Part shown: one piece after another, positions 1-9,032 of the stretch
Position numbering within the stretch: the first letter of the stretch is position 1
How the letters are laid out: each line of letters opens with the position of its first letter
Assembly (NCBI GenBank): GCA_014960805.1
Contig: CP063163.1
Span: 3,373,001 to 3,437,000 of the forward strand
Direction: 5' to 3'
DNA: 64,000 nt
DNA from: Cytobacillus suaedae
Lineage (GTDB): Bacteria > Bacillota > Bacilli > Bacillales > Bacillaceae_L
Notes under the pieces: model-generated
Database searches by the model: none
What the model was told of the DNA's origin: nothing
What the model saw: the letters and a program-made list of their open reading frames with translations, nothing else
Translations under genes and position numbers: made by a program

Positions 1-1225
1 TTTTATAAGCAATGGACTCTACAGATAATACATTGCCTGTTCCTTCACACACGGAACAAGGTGAACAAAGGATCTCATTCACCGTTTGGTAAATTTTTTT
101 TCTAGTTAATTCTACTAAACCTAACTTTGTAAACCCAAGAACCCTCGTTTCATTAGGATCTGCTCGTAATGCCACTTTGAAGGTATCTAACACCTGATGT
201 TTATCTTCTTGAAACCTCATGTTAATAAAATCAACCACTATAATACCGCCAATATCTCGTAACCGAATTTGTCGCGCCACTTCTTGTGCAGCTTCTAAAT
301 TGGTTTTTAATATGGTTTCCCTTAAGTTAGATTTCCCATGAAATTTACCGGAATTGACATCGATAACAGTCATCGCTTCCGTACTTTCAATCATAAGAGA
401 ACCGCCATTATCTAATACAATTGTTTTATTTAGACACTTTTCTATTTCATTCTCCACGCCATAAAAGGACAATATGTTTTCATTTCGGTTATATGTGTTT
501 ATTGTTATATTGTCCACCATTAATTTAAGCCTTTGAGAGTAAGAAAAATTATCCACAATTATTTCTTTAATTTGTCCCTCTTTTACCAAAGTACCTATTC
601 TTTCTTCAATGCTACTTTTTTCGAATAAAAGACTTGGAGTTTTCTGTTTACCTCTTATTTTTAACATGGTTTCATATTTACTCCGGAGGAAGGACAATTC
701 ATTTAGAACTATATCCTCGTGTTGTTTTTCACTCGAGGTACGTATAATAAGCCCTTCATTCTCATTACAATGAGACGATGCCAATGTTTGCCACTTAATT
801 CGTTCTTGCTCATTTCTAATTTTTCTTGATACTGAGACAGTCTTACCTTCAGGCTGATAGATTATGTAATCACCTTGGAGTTCAATTATTCTTGTAAGTT
901 TGGGTCCTTTTAGTTCACTACTGTCCTTTATTACCTGTACTATTACTTCTTCGCCTTGATGAATTAATTGCGATATTCGCTTATCTTTATTTGGATTAAG
1001 ATAGGAAGGAAATTCATCTATTGGTAAATATCCATTTTTATCACTACCTATGTCTACAAATGCCGCTTCCATTCCTGGAATGACATCAATCACTCTTCCA
1101 GAATATATATTTCCCACCAAGCTTTCTCGGGTAGGCTGTGAAAGGATCAATTGTTCAACTTTATTATTTTTTATGACTGCTCCACGTTTTTCTGATGAAT
1201 TCATATTCAGTAATAGTATGCTCAA
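1..1225 (-). CDS. rng: Ribonuclease E/G family endoribonuclease, partial (C terminus beyond window)
   Basis: This is a single-strand-specific endoribonuclease of the RNase E/G family, acting in RNA processing and decay. The frame stays open from a TTG at 1225 to the window edge, giving about 408 codons. The TTG is preceded by GTGAGG at good spacing, whereas the in-frame ATG at 1204 has no ribosome binding site. An S1-like RNA-binding stretch near the N terminus reads GNIYSGRVIDVIPGMEAAFV. The last visible residues include a C-x2-C-E-G-T-G motif, matching the zinc-link cysteines of the family. The gene follows spoIVFB by about 60 bases in the same direction. B. subtilis itself lacks this family, while many other Bacillaceae carry it here. 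The family is secure; the exact cleavage role is inferred. Confidence 0.88.
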   Translation of the reverse strand, partial: MSILLLNMNSSEKRGAVIKNNKVEQLILSQPTRESLVGNIYSGRVIDVIPGMEAAFVDIGSDKNGYLPIDEFPSYLNPNKDKRISQLIHQGEEVIVQVIKDSSELKGPKLTRIIELQGDYIIYQPEGKTVSVSRKIRNEQERIKWQTLASSHCNENEGLIIRTSSEKQHEDIVLNELSFLRSKYETMLKIRGKQKTPSLLFEKSSIEERIGTLVKEGQIKEIIVDNFSYSQRLKLMVDNITINTYNRNENILSFYGVENEIEKCLNKTIVLDNGGSLMIESTEAMTVIDVNSGKFHGKSNLRETILKTNLEAAQEVARQIRLRDIGGIIVVDFINMRFQEDKHQVLDTFKVALRADPNETRVLGFTKLGLVELTRKKIYQTVNEILCSPCSVCEGTGNVLSVESIAYK

Positions 1226-1284
1226 AATAAGAACCTCACTTCTTTATCTCTTACCGATAATTAAACAGATAATTAGAAGCGAGG

Positions 1285-2151
1285 TCAATATGGATAGATT
1301 AAATCTCCAACCGGTTCTGTAGTCCGCTTTTCACTAAAGTAGGCGTGTAACACTTCGTTTTCATCAAGTGGTACATGATGTTTACCTTGTTTATTGATAA
1401 TAATTGAATGTTTATTTCCCCGACAAAACTTAACAAGTACCTGTTGTATTGTTTCTTTTTCATCAACAATTAAAGGTGTTACCTTTTGAATCTGAGATGC
1501 TTCTCCATAATACCGTTCTAGTAAAAACCTCATAAACACAAAATGACGTTGTCTCCATTCCATTACAATTGAAAAGAGCAAAAACGAAACAATCATCCAT
1601 AAATGAAGTTGAGAAGGTGAGAAATACAAAACAGCAAGTATAAATAGACCAACACCTATAATTGACGATTGTATGGTCATCTTATGTGCATCATTAAAAG
1701 GTTTTATCAAAGAAAATAATAATAGTACAAGTTTCCCACCATCTAAAGGCCAGATCGGAAGTAAATTAAATAACAAAATAACTAAATTGTGAAAAATGAA
1801 CAAGTCTAGTGTTTCTAGGGAAATAATAGAAAGTGCATAAAGAAGATAGCCTATTAGGATAAGGAATATATGTGTGATAGGCCCAGCTAAAATAACAATC
1901 AACTCTTCTTTAATGGGACGGTTTCCATGCTCATCCATTTCGGCCACTCCTCCAAAAGGGAGTAGCTGAATTTTTTTTATTCTCCATGAAAAAAAATGGG
2001 CACCTGTAACGTGCCCCAATTCGTGGATTAATACTATGAGGAATAACATTAAAAGCTCCTTAAAATGAGCAGTTATAATTGATATTCCTATTACAACCCA
2101 AAATAGTGGATGTATTTTTATTTTTAATAAAGTTTCCAACAACCTAGTCAA
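1285..2151 (-). CDS. spoIVFB: Stage IV sporulation protein FB, intramembrane metalloprotease
   Basis: Site-2-type intramembrane zinc protease that, in B. subtilis, cleaves pro-sigma-K in the mother-cell-derived outer forespore membrane. The 288-residue protein carries the zinc motif HELGH in the segment LIHELGHVTGAHFF and the second metal motif in LLPIWPLDGGKL. Several hydrophobic helices surround these motifs, and a soluble C-terminal CBS-like region of about 80 residues follows. The start is a TTG that overlaps the end of spoIVFA by 8 bases, with AGGTG seven bases upstream, so the pair is translationally coupled. Length and motifs fit the family. Expression is expected from the sigma-E promoter ahead of spoIVFA. 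Confidence 0.93.
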   Translation of the reverse strand: MTRLLETLLKIKIHPLFWVVIGISIITAHFKELLMLFLIVLIHELGHVTGAHFFSWRIKKIQLLPFGGVAEMDEHGNRPIKEELIVILAGPITHIFLILIGYLLYALSIISLETLDLFIFHNLVILLFNLLPIWPLDGGKLVLLLFSLIKPFNDAHKMTIQSSIIGVGLFILAVLYFSPSQLHLWMIVSFLLFSIVMEWRQRHFVFMRFLLERYYGEASQIQKVTPLIVDEKETIQQVLVKFCRGNKHSIIINKQGKHHVPLDENEVLHAYFSEKRTTEPVGDLIYPY

Positions 2152-2944
2152 ACGATATCACCTGTATAGGATCAATAAAGGATTCACCCTTTTTTATTGC
2201 GAAGTAATAGGTACCTTTTTGTCCATCTTCACTATCTACCACTTTACCTACTGCTTGCCCAGTATCTACAAATTGATATAACGTTACATCAATGGACTGT
2301 AGCTTTGCATACCAGGTATGTGACCCATCTGCATGCTGAATAATGACTGTTTTTCCTAAATCGTCTTTATTCCCAACAAACGTTACGACACCTTCATCAA
2401 CAGCTTCCACTGACGACTTACTAACCGTTTCTACGGTTATTCCTTGACCGTTAACTTCGAAACCTTGAAGTACCCTTGCATTTGCTGGTACTGCATATTG
2501 GCCAACTGGTTTTACTGGCTTTGCCTGATTTTCTTGCACCTCTTTGCCTGTACCTGAAGTAGGGAAGATAGCTAGAGGGCTGCCGAATCTCTCTTCATAC
2601 ATGGTTGATATGGCTGCAAATTGAAAATCATTCTCCATCGTTTTCTGAACAAACTGTCTTGTCCCCTCTAATTGTGGAGATTGATTTTTATAAAGTATTG
2701 CTACAACTAATATCAGACAAACTGAAAATAGAATTTTAAACATAAATACTTCTTTTTTAAACAATGGATGTCCTGAATCAGAAGGACTTCCTTCATAAGA
2801 TGAAAATCTTTCATGCCCGAATTTTTCTTCATCCCTAACAACAAATGGAGAAGGGTCCCTAAGAATTGTTGAGCCAGACGTGCTCTGTCTACTTTGCTTT
2901 CTCTTTGCGATTCTTCTTCTAATTTCATCCGCTCGATTACTCAT
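2144..2944 (-). CDS. spoIVFA: Stage IV sporulation protein FA, regulator of SpoIVFB
   Basis: Membrane scaffold that holds SpoIVFB inactive with BofA until the sigma-G signal arrives. The chosen ATG at 2944 gives 266 residues starting MSNRADEIRRRIAKRKQ, which resembles the known start of this family. An upstream in-frame extension to 3229 reads through a repeat element and is rejected. One transmembrane helix (FKILFSVCLILVVAIL) is followed by an extracytoplasmic region. The C-terminal half is a LytM/M23-like fold (VTFVGNKDDLGKTVIIQHAD) that lacks obvious metal ligands, as expected for a non-enzymatic scaffold. It overlaps spoIVFB. A candidate sigma-E promoter lies 38-67 bases upstream. Confidence 0.92.
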   Translation of the reverse strand: MSNRADEIRRRIAKRKQSRQSTSGSTILRDPSPFVVRDEEKFGHERFSSYEGSPSDSGHPLFKKEVFMFKILFSVCLILVVAILYKNQSPQLEGTRQFVQKTMENDFQFAAISTMYEERFGSPLAIFPTSGTGKEVQENQAKPVKPVGQYAVPANARVLQGFEVNGQGITVETVSKSSVEAVDEGVVTFVGNKDDLGKTVIIQHADGSHTWYAKLQSIDVTLYQFVDTGQAVGKVVDSEDGQKGTYYFAIKKGESFIDPIQVISFD

Positions 2945-2981
2945 ATCTTTACACCATTCCCTTATAAACGAAGTTTGTACA

Positions 2982-3011
2982 ATTTTATGACTTGTCCGGG
3001 GAAGATATGAC
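2982..3011 (-). promoter_or_regulatory. Candidate sigma-E promoter of spoIVFA-spoIVFB
   Basis: On the minus strand the sequence reads GTCATATC, 14 bases, then CATAAAAT. The sigma-E consensus is roughly GKCATATT, 13-15 bases, CATACAHT. The predicted start of transcription would lie about 30 bases upstream of the spoIVFA ATG. The operon is known to be sigma-E dependent in B. subtilis; the match here is read by eye. Confidence 0.6.
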
Positions 3012-3082
3012 TTAAAAGAATTATAGTTTAAAATATCGAGACTAAATTTCTTAAGGTTTAGCGTTTCTAAAATACGCTTGAA

Positions 3083-3273
3083 AGAGTGGATTGGAGCGGA
3101 AGGCACTTGACTCCTGCGGGATGTGAGGGACATCCGGCGAGACCCCACAGGCGCATAGCGCCGAGGAGGCTCGCATCCCTCCCCGATGGGAATTCGCTCT
3201 TGAAAAAGCAGGTAATTGGGCTTTTTCAAAATTCCCCGCGGAAAGCAAGTGCCTGCAGCGAAAAGGAACGGAC
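3083..3273. repeat. Palindromic intergenic repeat, copy A (long form)
   Basis: A GC-richer element of about 190 bases in an AT-rich gap. Its outer arms AGGCACTTGACTCC and GGAAAGCAAGTGCCT form an inverted repeat. An inner hairpin GGCGCATAGCGCC and a nested module with TTGAAAAAGC and GCTTTTTCAA arms are present. Copies occur at 32007-32145 (opposite orientation, lacking the nested module) and 47080-47239 (opposite orientation, with the module). It lies between minD and spoIVFA and creates a spurious upstream extension of the spoIVFA frame. Confidence 0.85.
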
Positions 3274-3301
3274 TAGGTTAAAATTAAAATACAAAATTAT
3301 T

Positions 3302-3335
3302 TGAGAAAAAAAAAGCCTTGCAGTAATTGCAAGAC
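3302..3335 (-). terminator. Terminator after minD
   Basis: On the minus strand CTTGCA, a short loop and TGCAAG are followed by a run of nine T residues, directly after the minD stop codon. This separates minCD from the spoIVF operon. Confidence 0.8.
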
Positions 3336-4136
3336 TTAACGTACACCAAAAAACTTTTTAAGTTTTGTAAACATCCCATTATTAACCTCATCTAGAGATT
3401 GAAGTGGAATGGACTCTCCTAATATTCTTCTAGCAATGTTTCGATAAGCTATTGCCGTTTTACTCGTTGAATCAAGAGCAATTGGCTCACCACTATTAGA
3501 CCCCTTAATGACATCGTCATCATCCGCAACAATACCAATTAAATCAATTGATAGATGAGTGACAATCTCATCCACATCTAGCATATCCCCATTTTTCACC
3601 ATATGATTACGAATACGGTTAATAATTAATTTAGGGGGTTCAATCTCTTCTTTTTCAAGCAAACCTATAATTCTATCTGCATCTCTCACTGCAGAAATTT
3701 CAGGTGTTGTCACAACAATTGCTCTATCAGCACCTGCTACTGCATTCTTGTAGCCTTGTTCGATTCCTGCAGGACAGTCAATAATAATATAATCATAGTC
3801 TTGCTTAAGTTCAGCAATAAGCTTTTTCATTTGCTCAGGGTTTACTGCTGACTTATCACTTGTTTGTGCAGCAGGTAATAAATACAATAAATCGTCAAAA
3901 CGCTTGTCCTTAACTAATGCCTGGTGAATTTTGCAACGATTTTCTACAACATCAACTAAATCATAGATAATCCGATTTTCTAAACCCATGACCACGTCCA
4001 GATTACGCAAGCCAATATCTGTATCTACTAAACATACTTTTTTACCAGCTAACGCAAGGGCTGTTCCAACGTTTGCAGATGTAGTAGTTTTACCAACTCC
4101 GCCTTTACCTGATGTAATAACAATAGCCTCTCCCAC
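3336..4136 (-). CDS. minD: Septum site-determining ATPase MinD
   Basis: Membrane-associated Walker-type ATPase that recruits the division inhibitor MinC and blocks FtsZ ring formation near poles and used sites. The 266-residue protein starts at a GTG with GGAGG nine bases upstream and has the deviant Walker A motif KGGVGKTT at residues 10-17. The switch region DCPAGIE and the C-terminal amphipathic membrane-targeting helix (FTKLKKFFGV) are also visible. It follows minC by two bases, with which it is clearly co-translated, and lies downstream of mreBCD as in B. subtilis. The terminator after it ends the unit. Confidence 0.97.
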   Translation of the reverse strand: MGEAIVITSGKGGVGKTTTSANVGTALALAGKKVCLVDTDIGLRNLDVVMGLENRIIYDLVDVVENRCKIHQALVKDKRFDDLLYLLPAAQTSDKSAVNPEQMKKLIAELKQDYDYIIIDCPAGIEQGYKNAVAGADRAIVVTTPEISAVRDADRIIGLLEKEEIEPPKLIINRIRNHMVKNGDMLDVDEIVTHLSIDLIGIVADDDDVIKGSNSGEPIALDSTSKTAIAYRNIARRILGESIPLQSLDEVNNGMFTKLKKFFGVR

Positions 4137-4138
4137 CG

Positions 4139-4822
4139 TTACATACCTCCTTCTAACCGAGTCAAATTGGGTCTTATATGTGATAATAATTGAAGACGAT
4201 CTACGACAATTAATCCATTTTCATCAATATACGCACATTCCATCTCATTTGAATCATCTTGATTGTAATCAGGTGCCCTGTTCATAATATCGCTAATACG
4301 AAGTTGTGAAGGACGCATAATCGATGCAGCAATAACAGCTTGTCCATTCCCATTACATCCCGCATGAGCGATACCTCGTAATGCACCCAAAATAAAGATA
4401 TTGCCTTCTGCAATGACGGTTCCTCCGGGATTAACATCACCTATTAACAGTAAATCCCCTTGAACCTTTAGAATTTGTCCAGAACGCACAACCTTAGCAG
4501 CAGAGACAATTTCGGTCTCTCTTTTTAATTCAAGTGCTTCCTCTTTTGTCAGTACATTACTGTCTATCGAATCCACAACTAAGTGTTTTTTATTACGTAT
4601 AAGACCACGTAATTCTTCTTGTTGTTCATTCGTAATATACCTATTGCCTACCTTTAAGCGAACTGGTAGTAAGGGTCCATCTTCTTCGTGGCGCTGATTA
4701 ACTAAAAGCTTCTCTTCTAACTCAGCTACTAGATCCTGAAATGAACAAGAATCATCGAGATGTAACGTTAAACCGTCTTTTGTGCCTTTTATTGTCACAT
4801 ATTGTTGTTTTTGTCCTTTCAT
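4139..4822 (-). CDS. minC: Septum site-determining protein MinC
   Basis: Inhibitor of FtsZ assembly that acts as partner of MinD. The ATG at 4822 ([13 protein letters not shown]) is preceded by AGGTG and gives 227 residues, the usual size. The N-terminal half is the FtsZ-inhibiting domain. The C-terminal half is a right-handed beta-helix with the family pattern [20 protein letters not shown] and [19 protein letters not shown], the surface that contacts MinD. The gene is followed immediately by minD and sits 72 bases downstream of mreD, so the whole shape and division block probably shares transcription. Confidence 0.95.
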   Translation of the reverse strand: MKGQKQQYVTIKGTKDGLTLHLDDSCSFQDLVAELEEKLLVNQRHEEDGPLLPVRLKVGNRYITNEQQEELRGLIRNKKHLVVDSIDSNVLTKEEALELKRETEIVSAAKVVRSGQILKVQGDLLLIGDVNPGGTVIAEGNIFILGALRGIAHAGCNGNGQAVIAASIMRPSQLRISDIMNRAPDYNQDDSNEMECAYIDENGLIVVDRLQLLSHIRPNLTRLEGGM

Positions 4823-4894
4823 GACGTTCACCTCAACGATTAATATTTCAACAAAAGGGTTCCAATTTCCTCTATCAAATCATTAGATTTCTTA

Positions 4895-5404
4895 CTATTC
4901 CGTGACAGAAAGTCTTTGCAATAACCTCTTAAATGGATAACATACTAATATTACAAATACACTATTTAAAACCAATGTTGAAAAAAGTCGATCACTTATA
5001 AAAACAGATATATTCATGTTTGTAAATCCAATAATTAGATTTACGGCATACACATAAAATTCTAGCAAGGCGACTCCAACAATACTTATAAATGAAATAA
5101 TAAAAATATTAGTCTGAAGTACTTTTACCGCTTTTGTTAAAACATAGGAAATGATTGGATAAGCAAACATATAAACACCAATAATTTCAGTATAAACGAT
5201 ATCAAATAATAGTCCGAAAATAATAGCATATACTAAACCTAGCAAATGATTATAATAAACTACTATAAATACAAGTGTAATCATAACAAAGTGTGGAATA
5301 AATAAACGGTCCACATTAAAAAGGGTAGATGGTAATAAATCGACAAATACACTTTCAAGAACAAATAATATAGTTAAAAGAAGTGGAAGAATTAGTTTTT
5401 TCAC
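4895..5404 (-). CDS. mreD: Rod shape-determining protein MreD
   Basis: Small integral membrane protein of the elongasome that links MreC and MreB to cell-wall synthesis. It has 169 residues with about five hydrophobic segments and the family-typical stretch LLGLVYAIIFGLLFDIVYTEIIGVYMF in its middle. The start is a GTG overlapping the mreC stop by 4 bases, with AGGAGG just upstream inside mreC, so translation is coupled. Order mreB-mreC-mreD-minC-minD matches B. subtilis. Confidence 0.93.
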   Translation of the reverse strand: MKKLILPLLLTILFVLESVFVDLLPSTLFNVDRLFIPHFVMITLVFIVVYYNHLLGLVYAIIFGLLFDIVYTEIIGVYMFAYPIISYVLTKAVKVLQTNIFIISFISIVGVALLEFYVYAVNLIIGFTNMNISVFISDRLFSTLVLNSVFVILVCYPFKRLLQRLSVTE

Positions 5405-6267
5405 CCTTCCTCCTCCTCATCTTCTGGTTCAATCATCGTGCGTTCTACTACGATAACATGGTCGATCTGATAGAAGTTTGCAGCCGGCCTCACATATGCC
5501 ATTTTAGTTAGCCCATGGTCCTCTGGCACTACCTCAATTACTTCACCAACTAGAAGGCCTTCTGGAAACACTCCACCTAACCCTGATGTGAGCACTTTTT
5601 GCTCTACCTCAATTTTTGCGTCAAATGGAATTCTTTTAAATAATAGTGCCTCTTTTTCTTTATCGTACCCTTCGATTAATCCAAATGTATCTGTATCTCC
5701 ACTTTGTATATAGGCAGATATTCGATTCTTACGGTCAGGTGCACTTAATAATTGAATAGTTGATGTAAATTGTGAAGCATGCTTTACTTTACCAATTAAA
5801 CCACTTGCCGTAATAACAGCCATGTCCTGTTTAATTCCATGTTGTCCGCCCTTATTTATCGTAACAACTTCATGCCATCGATCAGGGTTCCTACCTATTA
5901 CAGCTGCTTGTATCGAATTAAAGCCACGTAAACTTTCAGTTTTATCTAATATCTCTTGTAGAGTTTTATGCTCGTTTTTAAGGTCTTGAAGTTCGGTTTC
6001 TAACAATACATATTCATCCAGTTTGGACTTCAATATTTTATTCTCTTCATATGTATTTTTCAGATCACTTACATTACTAAAAAATTGAGAGATAGAACGG
6101 GCTGGTTTGTGTATGATTGATTGTACCCAGCCCATAGAGTCTTTTACAAATTGTTCGGGCCATGATAGACCTTCACGTTCTTTAAGTGAGAAACCAATCA
6201 ATGCCACCAGCACGATAATACTTACAAGCAATAATATTAGACGTTTATTAAGGAAAAATTGTGGCAT
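5401..6267 (-). CDS. mreC: Rod shape-determining protein MreC
   Basis: Bitopic membrane protein of the elongasome that organises peptidoglycan synthases outside the membrane. The ATG at 6267 (MPQFFLNKRLILLLV) has GAGGG eight bases upstream and is preferred over a GTG three codons earlier; it gives 288 residues. A single N-terminal transmembrane helix is followed by a coiled coil (about residues 65-110). The periplasmic-type double beta-barrel domain contains NKGGQHGIKQDMAVI and the conserved GLIGKV segment. The C terminus is strongly acidic (EPEDEEEEG). Confidence 0.95.
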   Translation of the reverse strand: MPQFFLNKRLILLLVSIIVLVALIGFSLKEREGLSWPEQFVKDSMGWVQSIIHKPARSISQFFSNVSDLKNTYEENKILKSKLDEYVLLETELQDLKNEHKTLQEILDKTESLRGFNSIQAAVIGRNPDRWHEVVTINKGGQHGIKQDMAVITASGLIGKVKHASQFTSTIQLLSAPDRKNRISAYIQSGDTDTFGLIEGYDKEKEALLFKRIPFDAKIEVEQKVLTSGLGGVFPEGLLVGEVIEVVPEDHGLTKMAYVRPAANFYQIDHVIVVERTMIEPEDEEEEG

Positions 6268-6310
6268 GATTAACACCCTCTTGTTCTAATACATTAACAA
6301 TAATTTTTAC

Positions 6311-7315
6311 TTATTTTTTAAATAAATGGATATGGTCTAATGCTTTACCAGTTCCGATTGCAACACAGTCTAATGGGTTTTCTGCAATCAGTACAGGCAT
6401 ACTAGTTTCTTCACTAATTACCTTGTCCAGGTTGCGAAGTAAAGCTCCTCCACCTGTTAGGACTATTCCTCGGTCCATTATATCAGCAGCAAGCTCAGGT
6501 GGCGTTTTTTCTAATGTATTTTTCACAGAATCAACAATTGCATAAACTGTATCATGTAACGCTTTGGAAATTTCCTCTGCTGTAATTTCAATCGTTTTAG
6601 GTAGACCTGTTAATAAATCTCTACCTCTAATCTCCATATTTTCAACACCCTCTGGAGAACTTGCTGAACCAATCTCCATTTTGATTGCTTCGGCTGTACG
6701 ATCTCCAATCATAAGGTTGTATGTTTTACGGATGTATTGAACCATTGCATCATCCATTTCATCCCCAGCAACACGAATCGACTGGCTTGTCACAATCCCA
6801 CCTAAAGAGATAATTGCAACCTCAGTCGTCCCACCACCAATATCTACAACCATGCTTCCAGTTGGTTCCCAAACAGGTAGGTTTGCTCCGATTGCTGCTG
6901 CAAATGGTTCTTCAATTGTATATGCATCACGCGCACCAGCTTGTCTAGTTGCATCGATAACTGCCCTTTTCTCAACGGCTGTAATGCCAGAAGGTACACA
7001 AACCATCACATATGGTTTACGCGAGAAAAAGCTTTGGTTTTTAATTGCCTGCCTAATATAATATTTCATCATCGTTGCAGTGGTATCATAATCAGCAATT
7101 ACTCCATCCTTCATTGGACGCAGAGCTACTACATTCCCTGGTGTACGACCGATCATATTTTTTGCATCGTTCCCAACAGCTACGATTTGTTTTGAATCAG
7201 TTTGCATTGCAACTACAGATGGTTCTCTTAAAACAATCCCTTTTCCTTTTACGTATACAAGGGTATTTGCTGTTCCTAAATCTATTCCAAGGTCACGTGT
7301 ACCAATTCCAAACAT
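6311..7315 (-). CDS. mreB: Rod shape-determining actin homologue MreB
   Basis: Actin-like ATPase that forms membrane-bound filaments guiding lateral wall synthesis. The 334-residue protein shows the actin phosphate-1 motif [13 protein letters not shown] near the N terminus, phosphate-2 [14 protein letters not shown] and the adenosine motif [15 protein letters not shown]. Length and motifs fit MreB rather than the related Mbl, as does the position ahead of mreC-mreD. The start ATG at 7315 opens [14 protein letters not shown], the standard family N terminus. Confidence 0.97.
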   Translation of the reverse strand: MFGIGTRDLGIDLGTANTLVYVKGKGIVLREPSVVAMQTDSKQIVAVGNDAKNMIGRTPGNVVALRPMKDGVIADYDTTATMMKYYIRQAIKNQSFFSRKPYVMVCVPSGITAVEKRAVIDATRQAGARDAYTIEEPFAAAIGANLPVWEPTGSMVVDIGGGTTEVAIISLGGIVTSQSIRVAGDEMDDAMVQYIRKTYNLMIGDRTAEAIKMEIGSASSPEGVENMEIRGRDLLTGLPKTIEITAEEISKALHDTVYAIVDSVKNTLEKTPPELAADIMDRGIVLTGGGALLRNLDKVISEETSMPVLIAENPLDCVAIGTGKALDHIHLFKK

Positions 7316-7438
7316 ATTATGTATCTTCCTTTCTGATACGAAATACCAAATGAGTATTTATTTATGTTATTTATTATGTTTTTACTTCAAAAACCCATAA
7401 CAAATATTATATCGTACTACTATTAAAAAGGATAGTGC

Positions 7439-8131
7439 TTATACATACCCTTTTTCCTTGAGACTAACATATTTATGTTCACCTATTATTAGATGGTCCA
7501 AAAGTTCTATTCCTAAAATTTTTCCACATTCCGCTAATCGTTTGGTCACCTCGATGTCCTCTCTGCTTGGTGCCGGGTCACCAGAGGGATGATTATGAAT
7601 GCAAATGATTGAAGCAGCTGATCTTCTAAAGGCTTCTTTGTATACTTCTCGAGGATGAACAATTGATGCGTTAAGACTACCTATAAAAATGGTTTGACGA
7701 TGAAGTACTTGGTTTTTTGTATTCAAATAAAGACATACAAAGTGCTCCTGTGAAAGAAAGCGCATGTCATCCATTACATATTTGGCTCCATCTTCTGGTG
7801 AACGAATCACATAACGGTCTTCATATTGAAGTCGTCCAATTCTTCTTCCAAGCTCAATGGATGCCATAATCTGAACAGCCTTAACCTGACCAATACCCTT
7901 TATCGCTGTAATTTCTTCAACACTTGCATCCTTGAGAAGACGTAAGCCTTCAAAGTGGTTTAATAGACGGTTGGAGAGTTGTAGTACCGACTCTTTCTTT
8001 GTCCCAGTTCTTAATAAGATTGCCAATAGCTCTTGATTGGATAAATTTGAGGAGCCCTCAGAGAGTAATCGTTCTCTCGGTCTTTCATCATGAGGAAAAT
8101 CCCGAATTAATAAGGGAGACTCAGTTTGCAT
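7439..8131 (-). CDS. radC: RadC-family JAB/MPN domain protein
   Basis: Conserved protein of the RadC family, of uncertain biochemical role despite its historical DNA-repair name. The 230 residues comprise an N-terminal helix-hairpin-helix region (AIKGIGQVKAVQIMA) and a C-terminal JAMM-type metal site with the signature HNHPSGDPAPSREDI. AGGAGG lies nine bases before the ATG. It sits between maf and mreB exactly as in B. subtilis. Confidence 0.93.
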   Translation of the reverse strand: MQTESPLLIRDFPHDERPRERLLSEGSSNLSNQELLAILLRTGTKKESVLQLSNRLLNHFEGLRLLKDASVEEITAIKGIGQVKAVQIMASIELGRRIGRLQYEDRYVIRSPEDGAKYVMDDMRFLSQEHFVCLYLNTKNQVLHRQTIFIGSLNASIVHPREVYKEAFRRSAASIICIHNHPSGDPAPSREDIEVTKRLAECGKILGIELLDHLIIGEHKYVSLKEKGYV

Positions 8132-8210
8132 TCATCAATTCCTCCTAGAGCCTCCTAATAGCCTTTTCGTGTTCAGTAGTTAATAAATGACGCCCAAGTT
8201 ACCCCTGGGT

Positions 8211-8780
8211 TTATTTGCCCTTGAACCCTTTTTTTTGTAGTTCACGAATGGTGCGGGAAATAGGCAATCCAACCACTGAAAAGTAGTCACCGTTAATTCT
8301 CTTGACTAATACTGAACCGAGCTCTTGTATACCGTATGACCCAGCTTTATCTGCTGGTTCACCACTGTTAATATACTCCCAAATTTCTTCATCTGTTAAA
8401 TCCCAAAACTCAACCTCTGTCCGTTCATAAAAAGTAATCGGTTCTCCATCAACAATAATAGCAACACCTGTTAATACTTCATGAACTTGGCCAGATAACA
8501 TGTGGAGCATGGTATAGGATTCCCGTTTATCCTTTGGTTTCCCTAAAATTTGATCATCAAATACAACAATTGTATCAGCACCTAGAACAATGTCATCTGG
8601 ATAGTTTTTCGCAACATCTCTGGCTTTTTGCTCTGCTAGTGACATAACGACTTGTTCAGGCACTAACTGTTGATCAACGACTTCTTCAATATCACTTACT
8701 GATATCTCAAAAGGAATGTGAAGATTATTTAGAAGTTCTTTTCTTCGAGGAGAGCCTGAGGCTAAGATGAGGCGTTTCAT
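8211..8780 (-). CDS. maf: Maf-family nucleoside triphosphate pyrophosphatase / septum inhibitor
   Basis: Hydrolyses non-canonical or excess nucleoside triphosphates (dTTP/UTP-type Maf). In B. subtilis its overproduction blocks septation. The 189-residue protein starts [14 protein letters not shown], the hallmark N-terminal motif, and continues with the acidic catalytic segment [18 protein letters not shown]. Both motifs are intact. It lies upstream of radC in the same direction and probably in one transcript with it. Confidence 0.95.
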   Translation of the reverse strand: MKRLILASGSPRRKELLNNLHIPFEISVSDIEEVVDQQLVPEQVVMSLAEQKARDVAKNYPDDIVLGADTIVVFDDQILGKPKDKRESYTMLHMLSGQVHEVLTGVAIIVDGEPITFYERTEVEFWDLTDEEIWEYINSGEPADKAGSYGIQELGSVLVKRINGDYFSVVGLPISRTIRELQKKGFKGK

Positions 8781-8952
8781 ATAGTTATCACCCTTCTCAT
8801 TTTTATTTCTTACAGATTGGAAGATACTTTACTATCCTACCAAAGAAACATGTTACTTAACAATTTACCAAAATTGAATTTTACTACCAAATTTAGTGTT
8901 CAACAAAACGGTAATTTTATGAAAAGAATTATAATTCTTTGAGAAAAAGGTT

Positions 8953-8981
8953 AAAAAAAGGAACGTTTCCGCTCCTTTTTT
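8953..8981 (-). terminator. Hairpin terminator after spoIIB
   Basis: AAAAAAGGA and TCCTTTTTT flank an 11-base loop about 50 bases past the spoIIB stop codon. T-runs on both strands make it usable in either direction. Confidence 0.65.
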
Positions 8982-9032
8982 CGGTAATTTTCTAAGTGAA
9001 AATTTAATTTTATATAATTTGATTATTTTTTA

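Noticed and set aside
2945-3229. N-terminal extension of spoIVFA by 95 residues
   Set aside because: The extension is read through the palindromic repeat and has no ribosome binding site. The ATG at 2944 gives the typical family start.
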